Source of the DNA: a bacterium
GTDB taxonomy: Bacteria; UBP14; UBA6098; B30-G16
DNA length: 13,696 bases
Assembly: GCA_030620455.1 (NCBI GenBank)
Contig: JAUXEQ010000013.1
Span: forward strand, 1-13,696
Direction: 5' to 3'
Under the pieces are notes generated by a model, which worked only from the letters and a program-made list of their open reading frames with translations, was not told the origin of the DNA and did not search any database. Below are positions 8,716 to 13,696 of the stretch, piece by piece. How positions within the stretch are numbered: the stretch's first letter is position 1; every line of letters starts with the position of its first letter. Made by a program: the position numbers and the translations under genes.

Positions 8716-8761
8716 TTCGTCTCCCTTATTGCTTTGTTTTTATCATTGAAAAATTTATTGA

Positions 8762-8789
8762 ATATTAATGCCTTTAAACAGAATTGCAA
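8762..8789 (-). promoter_or_regulatory. Candidate ALDH promoter (TTGCAA-16-TAATAT)
   Basis: On the minus strand, TTGCAA (8789-8784) is spaced 16 bp from TAATAT (8767-8762). Each hexamer matches four of six sigma-70 consensus bases. The predicted start near 8755 would leave about a 40-nt leader containing the AAGGGAG ribosome site. The fit is plausible but not strong. Confidence 0.4.
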
Positions 8790-8846
8790 AACACAAATAA
8801 TAAATTTCCAATTTCCAATAAATCTCTGTGAATGAGACTTGCAAGA

Positions 8847-8875
8847 TTGAAAGCTATAAATTATTTTAATATAAT
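8847..8875 (+). promoter_or_regulatory. Strong sigma-70-type promoter for nadK-fetB
   Basis: TTGAAA (8847-8852) and TATAAT (8870-8875) are separated by exactly 17 bp: five of six bases match at -35, and -10 is perfect. Transcription would start near 8882, about 20 nt before the ATG at 8904. The frame is also open from an ATG at 8832, but that codon lies upstream of the promoter and would not be transcribed from it. Confidence 0.7.
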
Positions 8876-8903
8876 AAAAACAACTCTTTCCCGAAATAGC
8901 ACG

Positions 8904-9773
8904 ATGTCAAACAGAATAGAAACCGTTGGTATCATAGCTAACCTTAATAAATTAGATGCCATCAAAGCTGTCAAACCACTGATGACTCTTCTGAGTGAAG
9001 TTAACATCAAAATTGATGCGCAATTGGCGGATAAACTCAAGATTCCAGATGGAGTTTCAATAAGAGAGTTAGGTTCAGTACAAATCGTAATTGTCCTTGG
9101 CGGAGACGGCACAGTGCTCGCTGTTGCTCGAAAACTTGCACCTTTCGGCGTTCCTATTCTTGGAATTAATATGGGCAGATTAGGATTTCTAACCGAATTA
9201 CTCCCGAATGAATGTGAAACAGCAATTCCAAATATTATTGCTGGTGATTACGATATCGAGGAGCGTATGATGCTTCAAGTCGAAATCCCAGAACATTCGA
9301 ATGAACCGATTATCGGTCTCAATGAAGTTACAATCGATAAAGGTGCTTCTTCAAAATTAATGTCGCATACAATTTATGTTTCGAATAGCTTAATTAGTCA
9401 TGTAATCTCAGACGGTTTAATAATAGCCACTCCAACTGGTTCCACAGCCTATTCCATGGCTGCAGGAGGTGCAATTATATCCCCATCTATGGATGCGTTC
9501 ATTATAACCGCATTAGCGCCATATACATTGGCAATTCGACCGCTTTTGGTTAGTGGGAATGAGATAATTAAGGTTTATTATAAAATTACGAAGAAGAAAT
9601 TCCATCCACATTTAACAATAGATGGTCAAGTTTATTACAAACTTCCAGAATCTGGTTCAATTACCGTTCGAAGATCCAAATACAGGGCAAAGTTAATAAG
9701 CTACCATCGACGGTCATTCTACGATATCCTTCGCACAAAACTCGGATGGGGTCCTCCTCCTTCATCTATTTAA
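8904..9773 (+). CDS. nadK: NAD kinase
   Basis: NAD kinase is a cytosolic enzyme that phosphorylates NAD+ to NADP+. From the chosen start it is 289 aa, typical for the family. Key motifs, numbered from this start: GGDGT (66-70) with catalytic Asp68, NMGRLGFLTEL (89-99), NEVTI (140-144), and the nucleotide-binding GLIIATPTGSTAYS (171-184). In many homologues the following loop reads PxCPHSL; here it is ITALAPYTLAIRPLLV (201-216), an unusual but recognisable version. The start at 8904 is preferred over the in-frame ATG at 8832 because a near-consensus promoter lies between them and residues before 8904 do not look like the family. No Shine-Dalgarno precedes 8904, so the short leader (about 20 nt) may be translated without one. 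The gene ends in three consecutive in-frame stops (TAA TAG TAA, 9771-9779). fetB follows 21 nt later and is almost certainly co-transcribed. Confidence 0.95.
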   Translation: MSNRIETVGIIANLNKLDAIKAVKPLMTLLSEVNIKIDAQLADKLKIPDGVSIRELGSVQIVIVLGGDGTVLAVARKLAPFGVPILGINMGRLGFLTELLPNECETAIPNIIAGDYDIEERMMLQVEIPEHSNEPIIGLNEVTIDKGASSKLMSHTIYVSNSLISHVISDGLIIATPTGSTAYSMAAGGAIISPSMDAFIITALAPYTLAIRPLLVSGNEIIKVYYKITKKKFHPHLTIDGQVYYKLPESGSITVRRSKYRAKLISYHRRSFYDILRTKLGWGPPPSSI

Positions 9774-9794
9774 TAGTAAAATCCGGAGGGAAAA

Positions 9795-10547
9795 ATGATA
9801 ACATATACAGGATTGTTTCTTTCGATAGTATTTGTTGCTATTGCATTTGGAATATCATTGACAAACAAACTTCGTCTTGAAAGAGATGTAATTGAAGCAA
9901 TGATTCGTGCATTTATTCAGCTTATGCTTGTTGGGTATGTTCTAAAATTTGTTTTCGGACAAGACAAGCTTGTGTTCACTCTATCAATGATACTTGTGAT
10001 GATTTTTATAGGAACTTTTGAGTCTACAAGGCGATCCAAGGGAATTCCAAAGCCAATGCCGATGATGCTTCTAGCAATGTTTGCTACGACGTTGATTAGC
10101 ATGGGTTTACTGCTTGCATTAGGAATTATCTCTTGCAAACCAATTTATCTTATCCCTATTTCAGGAATGGTCATAGGAAATTCGATGAGAGTTCTTTCTC
10201 AATCAGCAATAAGATTTAAAGAAGGTATTAACGATAAAAGGGATACAATTGAAGCATCCTTAGCATTAGGAATGTCCCCCTGGGATGCAACTCAACTTAT
10301 TAGGAAAAAAACACTTCGTCTCGCATTAATTCCAGGACTTGACGGCGTTAAAATTACTGGAATTGTACATTTACCAGGTGCAATGGTGGGAATGATTTTA
10401 GCTGGTGCATCTCCCATCGAGGCTGTCAAGTTCCAAATAGTCATTATGTATTTGCTTACTGGTGCACCTTTTATCGCGGCATGGATTTTTTCAAAGACCG
10501 TTTATTCAAAGTTTTTCAATTCAGACGAACAATTGGTTTTGCCATAA
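9795..10547 (+). CDS. fetB: FetB/YbbM-type (UPF0014) ABC transporter permease
   Basis: This is an integral membrane protein of 250 aa, with about seven hydrophobic segments (roughly 4-23, 36-54, 58-75, 88-111, 117-134, 186-206 and 212-234). Family signatures are GMVIGNSM (124-131), EASLALGMSPWDA (153-165, the cytoplasmic coupling loop expected to meet the ATPase) and PGAMVGMILAGASP (194-207). In E. coli, FetB works with the ATPase FetA in iron export and oxidative-stress tolerance; the metal specificity of this protein is inferred from the family only. GGAGGG sits about 5 nt before the ATG, a strong ribosome site. No FetA-like ATPase is encoded here: the partner gene nadK lies upstream, and downstream the strand switches. 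The last 10 bases, including the stop codon, lie within a long inverted repeat. Confidence 0.93.
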   Translation: MITYTGLFLSIVFVAIAFGISLTNKLRLERDVIEAMIRAFIQLMLVGYVLKFVFGQDKLVFTLSMILVMIFIGTFESTRRSKGIPKPMPMMLLAMFATTLISMGLLLALGIISCKPIYLIPISGMVIGNSMRVLSQSAIRFKEGINDKRDTIEASLALGMSPWDATQLIRKKTLRLALIPGLDGVKITGIVHLPGAMVGMILAGASPIEAVKFQIVIMYLLTGAPFIAAWIFSKTVYSKFFNSDEQLVLP

Positions 10548-10614
10548 AAGACCAAGTATTGTTAATTATTAATGATTATTCTGTATATTAGATTGGATAG
10601 AATTTTATGGCAAA
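10538..10614 (+). repeat. 12-bp inverted repeat spanning the fetB stop codon
   Basis: TTTGCCATAAAA (10538-10549) is repeated in perfect inverse as TTTTATGGCAAA (10603-10614). Allowing two G-U pairs, the stem extends three more pairs outward, to 10535/10617. The 53-nt loop contains a second small pair, CCAA (10552-10555) with TTGG (10593-10596). The first arm includes the fetB stop codon. No U tract follows directly, so it is not a standard intrinsic terminator; an mRNA 3'-end stabiliser or a shared 3' structure for the convergent genes is possible. Confidence 0.45.
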
Positions 10615-10746
10615 GTCTAAATTCCTTTTAAACAAAAAAATAGAGTTGTAATCCTGAATAACATCACAAATTAGAAAAATATGTAAATTATTTATAAGGT
10701 TTTAGATTTAAAAATAACAAAATTAACTTAGAAAGTCCTATAGATT

Positions 10747-11073
10747 TTAAAGGTCATCTTTTCTATCAGTGTAATATTCCTCGATATTTCTAAGTCCCAA
10801 TTCTCCGAGTCTCTTTTTTTGCTTTTTTTGCTCTTCTAATTTCTTTTTCAGTATTTTCCTGAGCTTATCGTTTTCGCGGTGAATTCTACTAACTCTGTCC
10901 GAAAGTTTTTCTCTCTTTCTAAAATAAATTTTCACATAAATATATGTTAAAGCACTCAACCCCACAAAGTTAACTAAGTAAAAAGGCCAAATACCCTCGA
11001 CCTTATATGGAATTGTCATAAGTATCCAAAAAAAAGTGTTAAATGCAATAATTACTAAGATTAACCAAAACAC
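10747..11073 (-). CDS. Small two-TM membrane protein with C-terminal coiled coil (108 aa), GTG start
   Basis: I do not recognise this gene. The 108-residue product has hydrophobic segments at 2-19 and about 29-50, then a basic coil. Core positions L57, V61, I64, N68, L71 and L75 follow a heptad pattern with Asn in the core, then a Lys/Gln-rich stretch (76-88) leads to LGELGL (89-94) and an acidic tail EEYYTDRKDD. The coil is expected in the cytoplasm by the positive-inside rule. It starts with GTG at 11071-11073, 1 nt after the TAA of the upstream gene. GGGAG inside the end of that gene gives a 6-nt spacing, so translation is coupled. An overlapping ATG (11074) is in a different frame and stops after four codons. 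It resembles the neighbouring 85-aa protein and is probably its paralogue. FtsB/DivIC- or PspB-like layout is superficial: those have one membrane segment. Confidence 0.75.
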   Translation of the reverse strand: MFWLILVIIAFNTFFWILMTIPYKVEGIWPFYLVNFVGLSALTYIYVKIYFRKREKLSDRVSRIHRENDKLRKILKKKLEEQKKQKKRLGELGLRNIEEYYTDRKDDL

Positions 11074-11074
11074 A

Positions 11075-11332
11075 TTATTCTCCCTCGATATACCATACCT
11101 CTATACCTAAATTGTGCAATTCTCTTTTAAGGTTCTTATTATCTTTTACTAACTGCTCATATTCGATATACAATTTCTCGAAGTCTTTGGAGCGTTTCTT
11201 CTTGTAAACTCTTACTAATGCCACAATTGCAATTATCGATACAATTCCTGAATTAATCCGAACAAGAGGTTTAGGATCAAAAATTATTGCTAATACATTA
11301 ATAATAAGAATTAGCATTATCCAATATTGCAT
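11075..11332 (-). CDS. Small two-TM membrane protein with leucine-zipper-like coil (85 aa)
   Basis: I do not recognise this gene. The 85-residue product has two hydrophobic segments (3-18 and about 26-43), a basic patch KKKR (44-47), then a clean heptad series F51, L54, Y58, L61, N65, L68, L72 and L75, with a core Asn as in parallel two-stranded zippers. It ends LGIEVWYIEGE. A membrane anchor with a cytoplasmic dimerising coil is the simplest reading. The ATG at 11330-11332 has AAAGG about 8 nt upstream. It is the first gene of a two-gene unit with the 108-aa protein, to which it aligns (see findings). A 12-bp perfect palindrome lies just upstream of the ribosome site. No function can be assigned. 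Confidence 0.75.
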   Translation of the reverse strand: MQYWIMLILIINVLAIIFDPKPLVRINSGIVSIIAIVALVRVYKKKRSKDFEKLYIEYEQLVKDNKNLKRELHNLGIEVWYIEGE

Positions 11333-11707
11333 TTCATAAACCTTTAATAAATCGATTTACTAAATTGTTATTAGATATTTTTAAAAGATTTACAAACCCA
11401 CACATATTTTTTCGCGAATACGTTAAAATTTACAGTAGATTTTTTTTTTCGCAAGGAATAATGAACGTTCTTTTTTGTAAGGTTTTACGCTATCCTTCGA
11501 GGGAAAGAATTAAATAAATAAGACTTAGAATAATTTTGAAATGAATTATCCTTTACTTCAACAAAATATTCAAAAATAAATCTTGTGAATATTCATGCTT
11601 AATCCGTTATCTAACATCTATCTGAATTATTGGAAAAACAATTTACCAGTCAAAAATTAAAATTCATTATAGCTTTAGTGTATGTGTGAATTAACAACAT
11701 GAAAAAT
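11333..11707. other. 375-bp AT-rich intergenic region between wecB and the small membrane genes
   Basis: No gene is supported here. On the minus strand a weak promoter candidate for the 85-aa gene is TTGTAA (11395-11390), 16 bp, TAATAA (11373-11368). Perfect palindromes occur at 11348-11359 (TAAATCGATTTA), 11411-11418 (TTCGCGAA) and 11463-11470 (GAACGTTC), and an AT-rich inverted repeat at 11565-11572/11586-11593. A run of ten T starts at 11440. No good terminator is seen after wecB. A plus-strand 18-codon frame at 11461-11517 has AAGGA before its ATG but nothing else in its favour. Confidence 0.5.
11348..11359. promoter_or_regulatory. 12-bp palindrome ahead of the small membrane gene pair
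   Basis: TAAATCGATTTA is perfectly self-complementary. It lies 2 nt upstream of the AAAGG ribosome site of the 85-aa gene and, if the weak promoter candidate is right, immediately downstream of the transcription start. That is a common operator position, but a 12-bp palindrome in AT-rich DNA can arise by chance. Confidence 0.25.
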
Positions 11708-12832
11708 TTAACTATCACCAAGATATTTCATAATTTTCTTCACTATTCTTTTAGAAGCTTTTCCATCGCCGTAAATGAAACGTTTCTGGGCAATTTTGCG
11801 ATATTCCTGATCATCCAAGAGAAGTTTCCGAGATTCTACTAAAATCTTGTCTCTATGCATCCCAACAATTTTTGCAGCACCGGCTTCCACAGCCTCGGGA
11901 CGTTCAGTAACATCTCGGAGTACTAACACTGGCTTTCCTAAAACAGGTGCTTCTTCTTGAATTCCACCGCTATCGGTTAGAATAAAATATGCTCGATTCA
12001 TTAGTGTTACGAAATCTGCATATCCTAATGGTTTAGGCAATAAAATATTATCAATTCCGGATAAACCGCTTCTAACGGGATCATCTACATTAGGATTCAG
12101 ATGTACTGGATAAATTATTAATACATCAGGAAAGCCTTTCGAAAGTTCCCTAATCGCTGCAATAAACTCTAAAAACGGTGCTCCAAAACTTTCCCGACGA
12201 TGTGCTGTTATTACAATAATTCTTTTTGATTTGTCTGAAGTAATCTTTTCAAGTTCAGGAATTGAAATTGGCTTTTTTTGGTTAATTATCCACATTAGAG
12301 AATCGATGGCAGTATTTCCAGTAATAAAACACTTTTCGATAGGAACGTTCTCAGCCTGTAAATTTTGCAAAGCTATTTTCGTTGGTGGAAAAAGTAACTG
12401 TGAGATTGCATCCAATAATCTTCTATTAGCCTCTTCAGGAAAGGGATGAAATAGATCATTCGTCCGAAGTCCTGCTTCGACATGTGCAATTGGTATTTTT
12501 CTATAAAATGAGGCAAGTCCTCCAACGAAGCTCGATGTCGTATCGCCCTGTACAACCGTCATCGAGGGTTTATATTTATCAAGAAGCTTGGCGATTCCGT
12601 CAAGAGCACTAATTGTAATATTATCCAAAGATTGATTGGATCGCATTATGTTTAAATCGTAATCAACTTTAATATCGAAAACTTTCAGAACCTGATCTAG
12701 CATTTCTCTATGTTGTGCGGTTGCAACAACAATTGGCTCAAGCACAGATTGCATTTTTATTTCTCGAATAACTGGAGCCATTTTAATAGCATCGGGTCGA
12801 GTACCAATAATTAGAAATATTTTATGTGTCAT
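11708..12832 (-). CDS. wecB: UDP-N-acetylglucosamine 2-epimerase (non-hydrolysing)
   Basis: This cytosolic enzyme interconverts UDP-GlcNAc and UDP-ManNAc, giving precursors for ManNAc-containing surface glycans. The 374-aa protein has the GT-B-fold epimerase family motifs throughout: GTRPDAIKMAPVI (10-22), QGDTTS (95-100), HVEAGLRT (117-124), PFPEEANR (130-137), TGNTAID (171-177), TAHRRESFG (209-217), HLNPNV (244-249) and DSGGIQEEAP (287-296). The first motif has Asp14 where Glu is usual (GTRPEAIK), a conservative change. The start ATG overlaps the gatA stop by 4 nt (ATGA), with GGTGA 5 nt upstream, so the two genes are translationally coupled. No other glycan genes are visible nearby. WecB/MnaA naming is interchangeable here. 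Confidence 0.95.
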   Translation of the reverse strand: MTHKIFLIIGTRPDAIKMAPVIREIKMQSVLEPIVVATAQHREMLDQVLKVFDIKVDYDLNIMRSNQSLDNITISALDGIAKLLDKYKPSMTVVQGDTTSSFVGGLASFYRKIPIAHVEAGLRTNDLFHPFPEEANRRLLDAISQLLFPPTKIALQNLQAENVPIEKCFITGNTAIDSLMWIINQKKPISIPELEKITSDKSKRIIVITAHRRESFGAPFLEFIAAIRELSKGFPDVLIIYPVHLNPNVDDPVRSGLSGIDNILLPKPLGYADFVTLMNRAYFILTDSGGIQEEAPVLGKPVLVLRDVTERPEAVEAGAAKIVGMHRDKILVESRKLLLDDQEYRKIAQKRFIYGDGKASKRIVKKIMKYLGDS

Positions 12833-13696
12833 TTTATCACCATGCTAATTAGATCCTCTATTTCTGCAGCATAAGCCAAAAGCGATGCGTCTTCTTGAGG
12901 AGAAGCCATTATATGAATTCCAAACGGTAATTCCTTACCTAAGTTAATTGGAATCGAGATTGCAGGCGCACCAATCAAATTGGCTGGAACAGTAAAAAAG
13001 TCTGAAAGATACATTGCCACAGGATCATCAATTTTCTCTCCTAACTTAAAAGGCTGTGTCGGTGTTGTTGGTGATATTATGAAATCGTATTTATCGAAAA
13101 TCCTTTTGAATTTAGCCGAAATATACATTCGAGCACGTTGAGCCTGACTAAAGTATTTTTCGGAATAACCTGCTGAAAGGACAAATGTTCCAATCATAAT
13201 ACGTCGCTTCACTTCATCGCCGAAACCAAGACTTCGAGTCTTAATATACATATCCTCGATAGAACCTATGTCATCTGCACGGAAACCATATCTCACACCG
13301 TCATACCGTGCCAAATTGGCAGAACACTCTGCAGGAGCAATTATATAATAAATTGGCACACAGTATTCTAACTCTGGCAGAGATATGCGATCTATTTTAG
13401 ACGGACTTTTTGCCAATATTTCTTCAATTCGCTCCCGGATTATCTTATCTACTGAATCGTCAAATGATTGCTCCAAAATAGCTACCTTAGGTTTTTTATC
13501 TCTCCACAAGTTTAAGTCGACCGGTTGTGGATCTTCTGAAATCATCGTAGCATCAAATTTATCCGGTCCAGCAATAATAGAATATAATAATACAGAATCC
13601 TGAACGTCTCGAGTCAGAAATCCAATCTGATCCAATGAACTTGCAAATGCAACAAGTCCATATCTCGATATTCTACCGTAGCTCGGTTTAAATCCC
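12829..13696 (-). CDS. gatA: Glutamyl-tRNA(Gln)/aspartyl-tRNA(Asn) amidotransferase subunit A, C-terminal part (5'-truncated by window edge)
   Basis: GatA is the amidase subunit of GatCAB, which converts misacylated Glu-tRNA(Gln) or Asp-tRNA(Asn) using ammonia from glutamine. The reading frame is open to the right edge of the window: translated upstream of the TTG at 13635, it reads FKPSYGRISRYGLVAFASS before LDQIGFLTRDV, a GatA signature. That TTG is therefore an internal leucine codon and not a start. About 288 residues are visible of the usual 480-490. The catalytic Lys and Ser residues of the amidase signature lie in the missing N-terminal part, so activity cannot be judged. The C-terminal part is normal, including PTTPTQPF and NLIGAPAISIPINLG. 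A generic amidase is less likely given this match. The stop codon overlaps the wecB start by 4 nt. Confidence 0.92.
   Translation of the reverse strand, partial: GFKPSYGRISRYGLVAFASSLDQIGFLTRDVQDSVLLYSIIAGPDKFDATMISEDPQPVDLNLWRDKKPKVAILEQSFDDSVDKIIRERIEEILAKSPSKIDRISLPELEYCVPIYYIIAPAECSANLARYDGVRYGFRADDIGSIEDMYIKTRSLGFGDEVKRRIMIGTFVLSAGYSEKYFSQAQRARMYISAKFKRIFDKYDFIISPTTPTQPFKLGEKIDDPVAMYLSDFFTVPANLIGAPAISIPINLGKELPFGIHIMASPQEDASLLAYAAEIEDLISMVIK

Noticed and set aside
10607..10651. 14-codon plus-strand frame after fetB (starts MAKSK)
   Set aside because: No ribosome site, and its start lies in the arm of the inverted repeat.
11461..11517. 18-codon plus-strand frame (MNVLFCKVLRYPSRERIK) with AAGGA upstream
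   Set aside because: Too short to judge, no transcription signal or terminator, and it sits in AT-rich DNA where such frames are frequent.
13633..13635. TTG as the gatA start codon
   Set aside because: The frame continues upstream with clear GatA signature residues to the window edge, so this is an internal leucine.
1..13696. CRISPR array, insertion sequence or phage module
   Set aside because: No spaced direct repeats, transposase or integrase-like frames, or terminal inverted repeats with target duplications were seen.

Overview
The window is AT-rich bacterial chromosome that looks like ordinary housekeeping sequence. I see no phage, IS, CRISPR, tRNA or rRNA signal. Lnt, a phosphatidylserine decarboxylase and WecB suggest a diderm cell envelope with phosphatidylethanolamine and surface glycans. 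The short, archaeal-type Psd, the stand-alone Roadblock protein and the PflX-like radical SAM protein are typical of little-studied, mostly uncultivated bacterial lineages. That placement is inference, and I cannot name the phylum.

Layout. Positions 1-1886 hold a leftward (minus) cluster: a Roadblock/LC7 protein, a possible weak terminator, a PflX-type radical SAM protein, and psd, which the window edge cuts just past its self-cleavage Gly-Ser. Upstream of these on the same strand is mfd (transcription-repair coupling factor). It is divergent from lnt on the plus strand. lnt converges on an aldehyde dehydrogenase gene (minus), which in turn is divergent from a plus-strand nadK-fetB pair. The ALDH/nadK intergenic region carries the best promoter in the window, TTGAAA-17 bp-TATAAT, and it fixes the nadK start. 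fetB ends in a 12-bp inverted repeat that spans its stop codon. Then come two tandem, coupled minus-strand genes for tiny proteins (85 and 108 aa). Each has two membrane segments followed by a leucine-zipper-like coil, and they appear to be paralogues of each other. I recognise neither. A 375-bp AT-rich gap follows. The right end is a gatA-wecB pair with a 4-base overlap, with gatA losing its N-terminal part at the window edge.

How the genes relate. Envelope functions recur: psd (phospholipid head group), lnt (lipoprotein acylation), wecB (ManNAc precursor for glycans), fetB (membrane permease) and the two small membrane proteins. They are spread over separate transcription units, so this is a theme and not a demonstrated pathway. 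The most original observation is the tandem small membrane-zipper pair. Also worth a look are the FetB permease without its ATPase, the Roadblock protein without a neighbouring MglA-type GTPase, and the translationally coupled gatA-wecB pair.
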